Counted from the first letter of the stretch, positions 1-9,087 are shown. The stretch: DNA of 64,000 nt from Hyphomicrobium sp. LHD-15 (GCF_031157355.1 NZ_JAVIFT010000002.1:606501-670500); one strand, 5' to 3'. A program made the numbers and translations. The notes: a model not told the origin generated them from the letters alone.

Positions 1-2
1 AT

Positions 3-701
3 GTGCGCTGGAGCGGAACGCCGGGTGCCGTCTCGGTGCGCGTCACGCCGCCGATTGGACGGCGCGCGATTTTGGTCGGCGATCTCGTCGACCGTGGCCC
101 GCGCTCGCCGGATGTGCTGCGCATCGTCATGAGCATGGTGGAGAGCGGTGCGGCTTTGGCCGTGCCGGGGAACCACGACGCGAAATTTTCCCGCTGGCTG
201 GACGGCAAGGACGTTGCGGCGACGCACGGACTGGACCGCACAATCGCGCAGTTCGAGGCAGAGACGAAGGCGTTTTGCAAGAGCGTGCGAGAGTTCTTCG
301 GAAGCCTACCCAACTATCTCTGGCTCGAGGGCGGACGACTGGCCGTTGCGCACGCCGGCATCAAGGACAGCATGCTCGGGCGCAATTCGGGGGAAGTGCG
401 CCGCTTCTGCCTTTACGGCGAGACCGATGGCGAGACCGACGAGTTCGGATTGCCGATCCGCTATCACTGGGCAGCGGAGTATCGGGGGCAGACTGCGATC
501 GTCTACGGACATACGCCAGTGCCGACGGCGGGCTGGGTCAATAATACGCTCTGTATCGATACCGGCTGCGTTTTCGGCGGGAAGCTCTCCGCGTTGCGCT
601 GGCCGGAGCGAGAGATCGTCGCGGTGGCGGCAGAGCGGGTTTACACCGTGCCGGTGCGGCCGTTCGGGCATCCGCCGCTGAGACCTGGCGCGCAAGCCTG
701 A
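3..701 (+). CDS. Pnkp-like metallophosphatase, C-terminal part (5' end outside window)
   Basis: This is a calcineurin-like metallophosphoesterase cut by the left edge of the window; the reading frame is open to base 1 and the true start lies upstream. The metal-binding blocks GDLVDRGP and PGNHD are near the beginning, followed by AHAG and YGHTPVP. The stretch LYGETDGETDEFGLP and the block IDTGCVFGGKLSALRWPERE are characteristic of the phosphatase domain of polynucleotide kinase-phosphatase (Pnkp), the end-healing enzyme of bacterial Pnkp/Hen1 RNA repair. In known Pnkp proteins a kinase domain precedes this domain and an adenylyltransferase/ligase domain follows it. Here the protein stops about 25 residues after the phosphatase core, so the ligase domain is absent. 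Whether a kinase domain precedes it cannot be seen. An ApaH/PrpE-like general phosphatase is the less likely alternative. Confidence 0.75.
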   Translation: MRWSGTPGAVSVRVTPPIGRRAILVGDLVDRGPRSPDVLRIVMSMVESGAALAVPGNHDAKFSRWLDGKDVAATHGLDRTIAQFEAETKAFCKSVREFFGSLPNYLWLEGGRLAVAHAGIKDSMLGRNSGEVRRFCLYGETDGETDEFGLPIRYHWAAEYRGQTAIVYGHTPVPTAGWVNNTLCIDTGCVFGGKLSALRWPEREIVAVAAERVYTVPVRPFGHPPLRPGAQA

Positions 702-759
702 TCACGTCTCGAACGTTTAGCTTATTGGAGCGGAAGCAGGTTCGCGCCCGCTTTGCGCA

Positions 760-2127
760 TCATTGCGCGGCTTTTTTCGCGGGCACCTTATCCGAAACGG
801 CAGCGGCCGGCGCGGCGTCGGTCGAAGCGAAATCCTTCTCCGGCGGAGGCGCTGCGTTCTTGCTCGTGTCGACGATCTCGGCGGGTACGGTCGGCGGGAC
901 GTTGCCGCCGGCGGTCAGCACGGCTTTGCAGTCGGCCGGGAGATCGGCGAGCGTCATTTCGGGCTTCGGCGGCGCGGGCTTTGCCGGCTTCACGGGCGGC
1001 TTGGCAGCTTCGACCGGCGGCTTCGGTTTCGGCGCGACCTTCTTCAGCCAGTCCTTCAATTCGGCATCGCAGCCGTCGTCGCCCGGAACCGGAGGCTGGT
1101 GCTGGCAGTTCGCCGAGCCTTTCGGACAGCCGATGCGCATATGGAAGTGATAGTAGTGCCCGAAGTAGGGACGGACCTTGCTCAGCCAAGCGCGGTCGTT
1201 CTTGTCGGTCGCCTCGCACAACGCCTTCTTGATCGCGGGATGGACGAGGATGCGCTCGACGGCGGAGTAGGACGCTGCGCGCTTGATCAGCTTGACCTGA
1301 CCTTCGCCCCACACCTTGGGGTTTACGGCGTTATAGCTCGATAGCATCGAGGTGGCGGAGAGATCCTCGCGCTCGCGGCGGGTGAGCTTGCGGTCGGGCA
1401 TTGGCGTCAGCCAAATGTCGGCGTCGAGCCCCACTTGGTGACTCGCGTGGCCGGAGATCATCGGGCCTCCGCGCGGCTGGGAAATGTCGCCAACCAGAAG
1501 ACCGCTCCATTCCTTTTGGGCGGTGGTTTCGCGCGCCAGGCGCTCGACGATCGCAATCAAATCCGGGTGGCCCCACATGCGGTTGCGCGAAAGGCGCATG
1601 ACCTGCCAGCCCGGACCATCGACGGGAAGCGGCTTGGCGCCGGCAAGGCAGCCCTTGGCGTACCAGCCGACGGCGCGGGCCGCGAGCGGTGCACCGGTCT
1701 TGACTGTGCCGAACAGCTGCTTGGCGGTGACGACGGGCTTCTTGGGCTTGTCCTTGTCTTTCTCAGAGGGATTGTCTTTTGCTGTCTTGGCGTCGCCTTT
1801 GGCGGAGGGAGCCTTTTCAGCCGGAGCGGCTGCTTTCGCAGGCGCCGGGCTTGCGTCCTTGGTGATGGCTTTCTTTTGAGGAGCGGGTGCCTCGGAGGCT
1901 GGTCGCTCCGCGGGCTTGGGAGCGGGCGGGACGACAGCATCTTTGGTGGTTTGCGGGTTGGTGTTGGCGGCTTGCGTCGCGGCGGCTTCCGCGGTCGCGG
2001 CGGCGGGGCCGTGCCAAGTGCGGCTGGCTGGCTCGTCCGCGCCATCGCTGTCCTGGCCCATGGCGGGGCCGGACAGAATGGCGAGCGCCATCAGGAGCCA
2101 GATCGCTGTTCGTTGGCGGAAGGCCAT
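760..2127 (-). CDS. mepA: penicillin-insensitive murein endopeptidase
   Basis: A 455-residue secreted peptidase of family M74 (MepA), which cleaves D-alanyl-meso-diaminopimelyl cross-links in periplasmic peptidoglycan. The N-terminus MAFRQRTAIWLLMALAILSG ends in a signal-peptide-like segment; this start was preferred over one 17 codons upstream, which would put charged residues before the signal. A long Ala/Pro/Lys-rich linker follows (about residues 30-140). The catalytic part has SGHASHQVGLDADIWL and the terminal zinc-site block GHYYHFHMRIGCP, both typical of MepA. A second Pro/Lys/Ala tail covers the last 100 residues. The low-complexity flanks make it longer than the E. coli enzyme (about 274 residues). 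It is transcribed alone, divergently from the downstream hydrolase. Confidence 0.9.
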   Translation of the reverse strand: MAFRQRTAIWLLMALAILSGPAMGQDSDGADEPASRTWHGPAAATAEAAATQAANTNPQTTKDAVVPPAPKPAERPASEAPAPQKKAITKDASPAPAKAAAPAEKAPSAKGDAKTAKDNPSEKDKDKPKKPVVTAKQLFGTVKTGAPLAARAVGWYAKGCLAGAKPLPVDGPGWQVMRLSRNRMWGHPDLIAIVERLARETTAQKEWSGLLVGDISQPRGGPMISGHASHQVGLDADIWLTPMPDRKLTRREREDLSATSMLSSYNAVNPKVWGEGQVKLIKRAASYSAVERILVHPAIKKALCEATDKNDRAWLSKVRPYFGHYYHFHMRIGCPKGSANCQHQPPVPGDDGCDAELKDWLKKVAPKPKPPVEAAKPPVKPAKPAPPKPEMTLADLPADCKAVLTAGGNVPPTVPAEIVDTSKNAAPPPEKDFASTDAAPAAAVSDKVPAKKAAQ

Positions 2128-2285
2128 AGAACCCCGCAGCAAATCACGTTGCGGCATCCTAGCCCAAGGGAGGGCCAAATTGCGACACCGGTGTCGAATC
2201 GCGTGGAAATTGTCCTGACGCGGCGAAAAACTTGCCCCCTCTGTGGGGTGGTGCCAGGCTTCGCTCGCCCAAGGAAAGGTCTCTC

Positions 2286-2936
2286 ATGCCGGCTTTTTTG
2301 ACTGATGGTCCAGCCGATTCCGACACACTGCTCGTGCTTGCGCCCGGTGCGGGCGCGCCGATGACGAGCGACTGGATGAACGCCGTGTCGGATTCGCTGG
2401 CGGCCGTTGGGCTCAGGGTTGCGCGATTCGATTTTGCCTACATGGCCGCTCGTGTCGAAACGGGTTCGCGAAAGCCGCCGCCGAAAGCGGAGGCGCTTGT
2501 GGGAGAGTACGAAACGGCGCTCGACCAGATCGCGGGCAAGGAGCGTGCGCGACGCATCCTGATCGGTGGCAAGTCTCTGGGCGGGCGTGTGGCTAGCCTC
2601 GCGGCGGCGTCGCTCTTCGATCGCGGCAGGATATCTGGGCTCGCTTGCCTCAGTTATCCGTTTCATCCGCCGAAGCAACCCGCGTCTCTCAGGACCGCGC
2701 ATCTGTTGGCGCTCGCATGCCCAACACTGATCGTACAAGGCGAACGCGATCCGTTCGGCGTGCGATCCGAGGTCGAGAGCTACGGACTGCCGCCGAGCAT
2801 CACGGTTCATTGGGCCGTCGACGGCAATCACGATCTCTCGCCGCGCAAAGCTTCAGGCGCGACGCTTGCCGGCAATCTCGACGCCGCCGTGCAGGCGATT
2901 ACGCGTTTCGCGAAGGGCCTGCCTCACACGCGCTGA
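2286..2936 (+). CDS. alpha/beta hydrolase of the dienelactone hydrolase / KANL3-Tex30 type
   Basis: A 216-residue cytoplasmic alpha/beta hydrolase. The first strand LLVLAPGAGAPM carries the oxyanion region, the nucleophile elbow is GGKSLGGR (about residue 96), the acid is in QGERDPFG (about residue 155) and the histidine in DGNHDLSP (about residue 183), so a full Ser-Asp-His triad is visible. The family is often annotated as alpha/beta-hydrolase or KANL3/Tex30-like; no substrate can be assigned. The ATG is preceded by AAGGAAAGG about 8 bases upstream, which decides the start over an in-frame codon 18 codons earlier. Its last 13 bases overlap the convergent TerB-like gene. Confidence 0.75.
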   Translation: MPAFLTDGPADSDTLLVLAPGAGAPMTSDWMNAVSDSLAAVGLRVARFDFAYMAARVETGSRKPPPKAEALVGEYETALDQIAGKERARRILIGGKSLGGRVASLAAASLFDRGRISGLACLSYPFHPPKQPASLRTAHLLALACPTLIVQGERDPFGVRSEVESYGLPPSITVHWAVDGNHDLSPRKASGATLAGNLDAAVQAITRFAKGLPHTR

Positions 2937-3337
2937 TGACGGGCGCGGGCGGCACGCCGCAACGCTGCGCAGGTCAGCTCGTCGAGTTCCAATGCGGAAG
3001 CGAGGAGCTCCAGGAATTTCTCCTCTTCGGTGTGGACCGACAAGTCAGAGGCTGCGACCTCGGCGCACAGCACATAGGCGGTCTCGTAAAGGCGCGGCGG
3101 AAGGCTTTTCTTCACGAGCGTGAGCACGCTGTCGACGCCATTCGGCTTCTTCAGGATCTTGCCGCACTCCTGCGCGGCGTCGGCCAACCAGTCGTCGGTG
3201 TAGTCTCGGAACGGTGGCAGCTCGCGCACGATAGAGCCGATGCGAGCCAGCTCGTCGGTGTTGATGGTGCGGTCGGCGGCCGAGAGCGTCGTCATGGCGA
3301 AGATCAGGGCGACGGGCGGTGAGAGTTTGTCGGTCAT
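2924..3337 (-). CDS. TerB-like (tellurite resistance fold) small protein
   Basis: A 137-residue, mostly helical, soluble protein without signal or membrane segment. The N-terminal helix LIFAMTTLSAADRTINTDEL with an acidic loop and the C-terminal block AEVAASDLSVHTEEEKFLE resemble the paired acidic metal-binding helices of the TerB/DjlA-like fold (COG3793 group). The family is linked to tellurite resistance and metal or stress responses, but the exact role is unknown. The C-terminus is Arg-rich. It reads toward and overlaps the end of the upstream hydrolase, and is 35 bases from the stop... it begins just upstream of the next minus-strand hydrolase gene's end, so co-transcription with that gene (3373-4380) is possible. 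Confidence 0.65.
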   Translation of the reverse strand: MTDKLSPPVALIFAMTTLSAADRTINTDELARIGSIVRELPPFRDYTDDWLADAAQECGKILKKPNGVDSVLTLVKKSLPPRLYETAYVLCAEVAASDLSVHTEEEKFLELLASALELDELTCAALRRAARARHQRV

Positions 3338-3372
3338 GGGACTTCCGGTTGCGAAGGAAGAGGGCTTTGTAA

Positions 3373-4380
3373 CTATGGAGTGCCGAGTTTGGCGAGTGCG
3401 TCCAAGAGGGCCGCGTTGAATTCCGCTGGTTCTTCGACCTGAGGTGAATGGCCGAGCTTCGGGAACGTGATGAGGCGAGCGCCCTTGATCCGCGCTTCGG
3501 CTTCGCGCGCGAGATCGGCGTAGCGGCCGAGTTTCTCCGCAACCTCGGGCGAGGCGCGGTTCTTGCCAATGGCGGTGGTGTCGCGCTCGCCGATCAAAAG
3601 TACGACGGGGAGCGCGAGGCGCGGGAACTCGTGGACGACGGGCTGCGAAAAGATCATGTCGGATGCGCGAGCCTGCGAGAGCATGACAGCCTCGCTACCT
3701 TCGCCTTTGTACATAGAAGCCAGCATATCGACCCAGCGGTCGAACTCCGGCCGCCAGCGGCCATCGTAGTAAGTTTTCTGCTGATAGGCCTTGATGCGCG
3801 TGGCGTCGGTCTTGCGCTCCTCTTCCAGAAGCTCGTCGATGGTGCGTGTGGGAACGCCCTTGGCGCTCCAATCCTCGAGGCCGATTGGGTTGACGAGCAC
3901 GAGGGCGGTCGTCTCGGCGGGGAAGCTCAACGCATAGCGTGTCGCCAGCATGCCGCCCATCGAGTGGCCGACGACGATGGGTTGGGCAACGCCGATGTTC
4001 TCAAGGAGCGCGTGAGTATTGGCGGCGAGCTGATGAAAGCTCATCTGATAGGTTGCGGGCTTGGTGGATTTGCAGAAGCCGATCTGATCCGGCACGACGA
4101 CGCGATAGCCGGCCTTGGTGAGGGGGGCGATGACACCCTCCCAGGTGGCGCCGCAGAAATTCTTGCCGTGGAAGAGGACGACCGTCTTGCCGTTTGCCGG
4201 TGAGGCCGCGGGCACATCCATGTAGGCCATGGTGAGGGGCTGGCCCTGAGAGGTAAAGGCATACTCCTTGGCCGGATGGGGATAGGCGAAATCCCGGAGC
4301 ATGGCGTCGGCGCGGGCCTCGCCGCAGGCGGCCGAGGTCGCCACTCCAAATGCCAAAGCCAGTCCGAAACCGCGGATCAT
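3373..4380 (-). CDS. secreted alpha/beta hydrolase
   Basis: A 335-residue alpha/beta-fold hydrolase with an N-terminal signal peptide ([20 protein letters not shown], likely cut near ARADA), so it should act in the periplasm. The oxyanion region is FHGKNFCG, the nucleophile elbow is VGHSMGGM (about residue 132), the acid is in LIGERDTTA (about residue 265) and the histidine in [11 protein letters not shown] near the end. The cap and triad spacing resemble haloalkane dehalogenase, epoxide hydrolase and proline iminopeptidase relatives; the substrate is unknown. The ATG is preceded by a strong GGAGGGG site, which favours it over an upstream in-frame codon. It is divergent from folE across 308 bases. 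Confidence 0.8.
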   Translation of the reverse strand: MIRGFGLALAFGVATSAACGEARADAMLRDFAYPHPAKEYAFTSQGQPLTMAYMDVPAASPANGKTVVLFHGKNFCGATWEGVIAPLTKAGYRVVVPDQIGFCKSTKPATYQMSFHQLAANTHALLENIGVAQPIVVGHSMGGMLATRYALSFPAETTALVLVNPIGLEDWSAKGVPTRTIDELLEEERKTDATRIKAYQQKTYYDGRWRPEFDRWVDMLASMYKGEGSEAVMLSQARASDMIFSQPVVHEFPRLALPVVLLIGERDTTAIGKNRASPEVAEKLGRYADLAREAEARIKGARLITFPKLGHSPQVEEPAEFNAALLDALAKLGTP

Positions 4381-4688
4381 GCCGCCCCTCCTGTCTGCTG
4401 CTGTCCCCACGGCCGGGATATGGCGCCGGATGCTGCGCCGCACAAGGTTGCGGCGTGGTGCCGCGATCGGCCATTAAGCATGCCCCAGAGGCCGGGTTCA
4501 GCATCCGAAGCGCAACTTCTTTCTGTTTCCCAACGCGGTCCCTATGTTATGGGGGGCCCGGACTTGCTGCGTTGCCACTCGGGGCTGGCCGCAGCTTCCT
4601 CGCCCTTTCGCTGCCGATGATTGATCCGGGACGGCGCCGGGCTCGTAGACGTTCGCATGTGAGTTGTAATTTTCCGAAAGTCCCCGCG
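4381..4688. other. intergenic region between the divergent hydrolase and folE genes
   Basis: This 308-base gap must hold the promoters of both flanking genes. The only clear element is the GGAGGGG ribosome binding site of the minus-strand hydrolase at its left end. The folE reading frame stays open through it, but the predicted residues there look unlike GTP cyclohydrolase. No convincing promoter, operator or RNA structure was recognised. Confidence 0.5.
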
Positions 4689-5315
4689 ATGAGGCAATCG
4701 CCGTCCCCCATGAAAAGCAAAATCATCGAAGCTTCGGCTGCCGATCTTCCCGTTCGTCCCACCCGCGCAGAGGCAGAAGATGCCGTGCGCACACTGTTGC
4801 GCTGGGCGGGTGAAAATCCGACGCGCGACGGGCTTATCGAAACGCCTTCGCGTGTCGTGAAGGCCTATGACGAGTATTTCCGCGGTTACAACGACGATCC
4901 CGAAGCGATCCTGCAAAAGACTTTCGAGGAGATCGAGGGCTATGACGAAATGATCGTGCTGCGCGCGATCCGTTTCGAAAGCCACTGCGAACACCACATG
5001 GCGCCGATCGTTGGGCGTGCGTGGGTCGGCTACATCCCGAACGGGCGCGTGGTCGGCATCTCGAAGCTCGCGCGCGTCGTCGAGACCTACGCGAAGCGGC
5101 TTCAGATCCAGGAGAAGATGACCTCGCAGATCGCCAACACGATCGAGCAGGTGCTCAATCCGCAGGGCGTGGCGGTCGTGATCAAGGCCGAGCATCACTG
5201 CATGACGACGCGCGGCGTGCACAAGCCGGGCACGGACCTGGTCACGAGCCGTATGCTGGGCGTGTTCCGCGAGAATGCGATCACGCGACAGGAATTCCTG
5301 TCGATGATCGACTGA
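4689..5315 (+). CDS. folE: GTP cyclohydrolase I
   Basis: A 208-residue cytoplasmic enzyme that converts GTP to 7,8-dihydroneopterin triphosphate, the first step of folate (and queuosine) synthesis. The conserved core contains [15 protein letters not shown], the zinc-site block [10 protein letters not shown], the strand [16 protein letters not shown], the QEKMTSQIA helix and the second zinc cysteine in [11 protein letters not shown]; both zinc Cys residues and the zinc His are present, so this is the classical zinc-dependent type IA enzyme. Length matches the family. The start at MRQSPSP gives a normal N-terminal extension; a second ATG lies 7 codons later. A strong rho-independent terminator follows. 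A PabB-PabC fusion, also in folate synthesis, is encoded at 36.7 kb. Confidence 0.95.
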   Translation: MRQSPSPMKSKIIEASAADLPVRPTRAEAEDAVRTLLRWAGENPTRDGLIETPSRVVKAYDEYFRGYNDDPEAILQKTFEEIEGYDEMIVLRAIRFESHCEHHMAPIVGRAWVGYIPNGRVVGISKLARVVETYAKRLQIQEKMTSQIANTIEQVLNPQGVAVVIKAEHHCMTTRGVHKPGTDLVTSRMLGVFRENAITRQEFLSMID

Positions 5316-5385
5316 CGGAGCGAGCGAAGTCGAATCCCGCAGCGTTAACTCGCTGATTAACCCTGGATTTCATCCGGAATGCCGG

Positions 5386-5429
5386 TTCGGCCCGCCACGA
5401 TGCTAAGCATGCGGCGGGCCGAATTTTTT
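5386..5429 (+). terminator. rho-independent terminator after folE
   Basis: A perfect 11-base-pair stem (TTCGGCCCGCC at 5386-5396 pairing with GGCGGGCCGAA at 5413-5423) is followed directly by six T residues. The loop can form an additional small ATGC/GCAT stem. It lies 70 bases after the folE stop and 24 bases before the next start codon. Confidence 0.9.
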
Positions 5430-5452
5430 CAAACAAGAAACGGAGTGTCAGC

Positions 5453-6271
5453 GTGAGCGCCGGCAAGACAGTGCTTATCACCGGAGCCTCGACCGGGATC
5501 GGACGGGTGACCGCTCAGATGTTCGCGGAACGCGGCTGGAACGTCGCTGCAACCATGCGCACGCCGGAGAAGAGCGATCTTGCGGCCAAGTCGGATCGCA
5601 TTCGTCTGTTCAAGCTTGACGTGACGGATCAAGCCTCGGTGGACGCGGCGGTGCGGGATGTGATCGCCCAATTCGGCGCGATCGATGTCGTCGTCAATAA
5701 TGCAGGTTATGGGCTGCTGGGGCCGTTCGAAGCGCAGACGGACGAGCAGATCCGGCGTCAGTTCGAAACGAATTTGTTTGGCGTACTCAACGTTACGCGT
5801 GCGGTGCTCCCGCACATGCGCGAACGCAAGCAGGGACGCATCGTCAATGTCGGCTCGGCTGCGGGGCGAATGACGATCCCGCTCTATTCGATGTACTCGG
5901 CGACCAAGTGGGCGCTGGAGGGCTTTTCGGAAGGTCTGTGGCTCGAGCTTCGCCAGCACAACATCAAGGTCAAGATCATCGAGCCGGGCATGATCAAGAC
6001 CGATTTCTTCGAGCGCGGACGCGAGGTCGCGACCAAGCCGGGTCTTACGGCCTACGACGATTTCACGGCACTCGTGATGCCGAACCTGACGGCCTGGGAA
6101 GAAGCGGGCGCGGAGCCCGAGGTGGTGGCGCGCAGCATCTGGCGCGCTTCGACGAGCATCTGGCCGCGCTTGCGCTATCAGCCGAATGCGACCTTCACCG
6201 TGTGGGGGCGCGGCTGGGTTCCCGGGCATCTTTACGTGCGGCTCATCCGCCGCATCTTCAACGCCTGGTGA
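5453..6271 (+). CDS. SDR family oxidoreductase
   Basis: A 272-residue classical short-chain dehydrogenase/reductase. The Rossmann nucleotide motif is TGASTGIG (residues 10-17), the adenine-ring region is LDVTD, the structural block NNAGYG is near residue 83, and the catalytic set is Ser in NVGSAAG and Tyr/Lys in YSMYSATK. The PG motif follows in IEPGMIKT. The pattern fits the classical NADP(H)-preferring group often annotated as ketoreductase-like; the substrate cannot be inferred. Translation begins at GTG, with ACGGAG placed suitably upstream. The gene is separated from folE by a terminator and is probably transcribed alone. Confidence 0.85.
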   Translation: MSAGKTVLITGASTGIGRVTAQMFAERGWNVAATMRTPEKSDLAAKSDRIRLFKLDVTDQASVDAAVRDVIAQFGAIDVVVNNAGYGLLGPFEAQTDEQIRRQFETNLFGVLNVTRAVLPHMRERKQGRIVNVGSAAGRMTIPLYSMYSATKWALEGFSEGLWLELRQHNIKVKIIEPGMIKTDFFERGREVATKPGLTAYDDFTALVMPNLTAWEEAGAEPEVVARSIWRASTSIWPRLRYQPNATFTVWGRGWVPGHLYVRLIRRIFNAW

Positions 6272-6406
6272 TATTTCGGCGCTGTCTTGGTCGTTCCGTT
6301 TTCTGTTGCAACGCAGAACGCCTTGAGACCGCTTGTTTTGTTGTGCTCCGTTAACGCAAAATCTGAGTTCGTATTTTCCAAGCGCGCTAGGGGCTAGTCC
6401 CTGGGG

Positions 6407-6420
6407 TTGATCACTCTCAA
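6407..6420 (+). promoter_or_regulatory. FNR/FixK-type box upstream of the usp gene
   Basis: TTGATCACTCTCAA matches the FNR/FixK consensus TTGAT-N4-ATCAA in 9 of 10 fixed positions. It ends 65 bases before the start codon of the universal stress protein gene, a position compatible with activation under low oxygen. FNR/FixK/Anr control of usp genes is known in proteobacteria; binding here is inferred. Confidence 0.5.
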
Positions 6421-6440
6421 ATACACATTGGCCACGAGAT

Positions 6441-6456
6441 GCGATCCTGGGATCGC
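6441..6456. promoter_or_regulatory. inverted repeat upstream of the usp gene
   Basis: GCGATCC and GGATCGC form a 7-bp inverted repeat around a 2-base centre, ending 29 bases before the usp start codon. It could be an operator overlapping the transcription start; no regulator is known for it. Confidence 0.3.
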
Positions 6457-6485
6457 TCAAAAAGCCAATAAGAGAAAGGTGCCCC

Positions 6486-6902
6486 ATGACAAAGATCCTT
6501 TGTGCAGTGGACGACAACGAGCATAGCAAGGCCGCGCTCGACCTTGCCGGCAAGCTCAGCGATGCCCTCAAGGCCGATCTTACGATCCTCGCGGTGAACC
6601 AGGTGGTCGGTGGATATGGCCGGTCAGGGCCGCCCGCGTCGCTGTGGTCGGACAAGGAAGCAGAGAACGTGCTTGCCGCTGCAGCCAAAGAGGCAAAAAG
6701 CGCAGGCGCGTCGAACGTCAAGACCGTTTGCGTCGAGAGCCGCGATCTGCCGCTCGCGATCACGCACTATGCCGAGCACAACGGCATCGATCACATCGTC
6801 GTCGGAAACGGCGGCAAGGGCGCGATCTCGCGGATGATGCTCGGATCAGTTTCGCGAGACGTGATGTCTCGCGCGCATTGCCCGGTGACGGTGGCGCGGT
6901 AA
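6486..6902 (+). CDS. universal stress protein, UspA family
   Basis: A 138-residue single-domain UspA protein. The N-terminal strand ILCAVDDNEHS and the C-terminal nucleotide loop GNGGKG...LGSVS fit the ATP-binding signature G-2X-G-9X-G-S, so it is probably of the ATP-binding class. Such proteins support survival under starvation, oxidative or low-oxygen stress; the exact role is unknown. The ATG follows GAGAAAGGTG. An FNR/FixK-type box and an inverted repeat lie in the upstream region. It ends 6 bases from the convergent truA gene, leaving no room for a separate terminator. Confidence 0.9.
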   Translation: MTKILCAVDDNEHSKAALDLAGKLSDALKADLTILAVNQVVGGYGRSGPPASLWSDKEAENVLAAAAKEAKSAGASNVKTVCVESRDLPLAITHYAEHNGIDHIVVGNGGKGAISRMMLGSVSRDVMSRAHCPVTVAR

Positions 6903-6908
6903 GCCGCG

Positions 6909-7664
6909 TTATTCAGAAGATCCTGATCCGTAGTCGACGGACATCAGGTAGAGACCCGACGCCGGAGCGACGGGGCCGCAAGCCGTGCGGTCTCGCGCTT
7001 CGAGGGCGCGACGGAGATCGTCGCGCGTCCACTTTCCATCGCCGACAAGCTTCAGGCTTCCGACCATCGAGCGTACCTGATTGTGCAGGAACGATCGGGC
7101 GGATGCCTGAATGCGGATTTCGTCGCCGTGGGATGTGACATCCAGGCGATCGAGGGTGCGGATGGGCGATTTAGCCTGGCACTGAGCGGCGCGGAAGGTC
7201 GTGAAATCGTGGCGGCCGACAAGCACGGCCGCAGCCTCGCGCATGGCTTTAGCGTCGATCGTGCGCGGGATCCACCAGACGCGATGGCGTTCGAGCGCGG
7301 GCGGAGCCCGGCGCGGTAGGATGCGATATTCGTAGTGGCGTGCCGTTGCGCTGAAGCGCGCATCGAAGTCGTCCGGCACTCGATCGCACGCGAGTACAAT
7401 GACCGGTAGTGGCTTCAGGTAGAAGTTCATGCCGTCGCGGATCTTGTCGGCGGGCCAATCCTTCTCGATGACGAAGTGGGCCACCTGGCCGCGTGCGTGA
7501 ACGCCGGCGTCGGTCCGGCCCGCGCCTCGGATTCCGGCCTTGCTTCCGGTGAGCTTCGAAATGGCGGTTTCGAGAGCGCCTTGCACGGAGATGCCCTCGG
7601 ACTGGATCTGCCAGCCGACAAAGGGCGTGCCGTCGTATTCGATGAAAAGGCGATAGCGGGGCAT
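6909..7664 (-). CDS. truA: tRNA pseudouridine(38-40) synthase
   Basis: A 251-residue TruA enzyme that makes pseudouridine at positions 38, 39 and 40 in the anticodon stem of many tRNAs. The start block [17 protein letters not shown] and the catalytic motif [15 protein letters not shown] with its aspartate nucleophile are intact, and the C-terminal block [16 protein letters not shown] is typical. An in-frame TTG three codons upstream is a less likely start. It is the last gene of the minus-strand block def, fmt, small secreted protein, truA, an order usual in alphaproteobacteria except for the inserted small gene. Confidence 0.95.
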   Translation of the reverse strand: MPRYRLFIEYDGTPFVGWQIQSEGISVQGALETAISKLTGSKAGIRGAGRTDAGVHARGQVAHFVIEKDWPADKIRDGMNFYLKPLPVIVLACDRVPDDFDARFSATARHYEYRILPRRAPPALERHRVWWIPRTIDAKAMREAAAVLVGRHDFTTFRAAQCQAKSPIRTLDRLDVTSHGDEIRIQASARSFLHNQVRSMVGSLKLVGDGKWTRDDLRRALEARDRTACGPVAPASGLYLMSVDYGSGSSE

Positions 7665-7746
7665 CGGGCTCAAATGGTTTTGCGGGATGGCCCTTGCCTA
7701 CTCCGCCCGGCGCAGCATCTCAAGGGCGCCGCGCGGTTCGGCTCGC

Positions 7747-8007
7747 TCAGCGGCGCGCCTGGCCGTAAGCAGGAACGCCGGTAATCGGATCGTAGTAGTT
7801 GAGGCTCAAAGGCGTGCGGCCGGCGGGATTGACGATGACGTGGCGCTCCGAGGGGAGCGGGCGGAATACGCGAACGCCTTCCTCGATGGTGACGGTGGCG
7901 CCGTAGGCGTTCGACGGTTCGATGCGGGTGGTGTGGGCGTCCTGGGCCTGCGCGGCAGGGATCATGAGAAGAGCTGCGGCGCAGCTGGCGAAAAAGCGGG
8001 TCATCAT
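7747..8007 (-). CDS. small secreted hypothetical protein
   Basis: An 86-residue protein with a clear N-terminal signal peptide (MMTRFFASCAAALLMIPAAQ, predicted cleavage after AQA). The mature part of about 65 residues contains TRIEPSNAYGATVTIEEGVR and a tail LSLNYYDPITGVPAYGQ. It has no cysteine in the mature part and no recognised domain. The start at the first of two adjacent ATGs is supported by GGAG six bases upstream. It lies between fmt and truA with gaps of 107 and 82 bases and is probably co-transcribed. I do not recognise the family. Confidence 0.6.
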   Translation of the reverse strand: MMTRFFASCAAALLMIPAAQAQDAHTTRIEPSNAYGATVTIEEGVRVFRPLPSERHVIVNPAGRTPLSLNYYDPITGVPAYGQARR

Positions 8008-8114
8008 CGTCTCCGGCAAGGTCTCTGACGGGCGTTGGTTTGGCGCGAGTTTAGGAGACATTGCGGGTTGGCGGCGCTGGGTTCGCTCGCCATGCTTAAT
8101 GGGCGAGAGGCCTG

Positions 8115-9047
8115 TCAAATACGCGTGCCGCGCGGCAGGGCAAACCCGCGCTGGAACTCTTCGGCCGACATGGCGCGCTTGCCGGCGCGCTGGACTTCGA
8201 CCAGGCGGATCGCACCTTCGCCGCAGGCGATTGCAAGCTTGTTGTCGATCAGCTCTCCTGGTGCGCCCTGACCCTTGGCAATCTCGCTGCGAAGCACCTT
8301 GATGCGCTCCGGCTTGCCGCCTTGCGGCGTCGCCTCGAACCAGGCACCAGGGAACGGCGACAGGCCGCGGATGTGATTGTGGACCTCGCGCGCGGGTTTC
8401 GCGAAGTCGATCTGGCTTTCCTTCTTGTCGATCTTGGCGGCGTAGGTGATGCCATCCGCGGGCTGGGGCACGGTTTCAAGCGGGCCGTGTTCGAGCTTCG
8501 CGAGCGCTTCGACGATGAGGCGGGCGCCATGCTCGGACAGGGTATCGTGCAGCTCGCCGGCCGTGGTGTTCGGAGTGATCGGCACCAGATCGGTCAGTGC
8601 GACGGGGCCGGTATCCAGGCCCTCCTCCATGCGCATGACCATGACGGCGGTTCGCTCGTCTCCTGCCATGATGGCGCGCTGGATCGGTGCGGCGCCACGC
8701 CAGCGGGGCAGTTCCGAAGCGTGAACGTTGAAGCATCCGAGCTTCGTCGCGTCGAGGACGGCGCGCGGCAGCAGCAACCCATAGGCGATGACGACGGCTG
8801 CGTCGGCGCCGAGATCGGCAAAGGCGGCTTGGTCTTCCGGGGCTTTGAGCGTGCGCGGGGTGCGGACCGGAATGCCGAGTGCGGCGGCTTTTGCGTGCAC
8901 GGGAGAGGGGCGTTCCGCCATCCCGCGTCCGGCCGGGCGCGGGGGCTGGGAGTAGACCGCCACAACCTCATGGCCCGCGGCCACGATGGCTTCGAGGGCG
9001 GGCACCGAGAAGTCCGGCGTTCCCATGAAAACGAGCTTAAGCGGCAT
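8115..9047 (-). CDS. fmt: methionyl-tRNA formyltransferase
   Basis: A 310-residue enzyme that formylates Met-tRNAfMet with 10-formyltetrahydrofolate to make the initiator tRNA competent. The N-terminal Rossmann strand [14 protein letters not shown], the catalytic block [18 protein letters not shown] (Asn and His) and the later catalytic Asp in EEGLDTGPV are present. The C-terminal domain carries [10 protein letters not shown] and [13 protein letters not shown]. Length is normal. It lies 40 bases downstream of def, with which it forms a functional pair; the initiator tRNA gene is also in this window at 36.2 kb. Confidence 0.95.
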   Translation of the reverse strand: MPLKLVFMGTPDFSVPALEAIVAAGHEVVAVYSQPPRPAGRGMAERPSPVHAKAAALGIPVRTPRTLKAPEDQAAFADLGADAAVVIAYGLLLPRAVLDATKLGCFNVHASELPRWRGAAPIQRAIMAGDERTAVMVMRMEEGLDTGPVALTDLVPITPNTTAGELHDTLSEHGARLIVEALAKLEHGPLETVPQPADGITYAAKIDKKESQIDFAKPAREVHNHIRGLSPFPGAWFEATPQGGKPERIKVLRSEIAKGQGAPGELIDNKLAIACGEGAIRLVEVQRAGKRAMSAEEFQRGFALPRGTRI

Positions 9048-9087
9048 GAACGGAGCCTTCGGGCGGGCGACCTTGATCAGATGAAGG

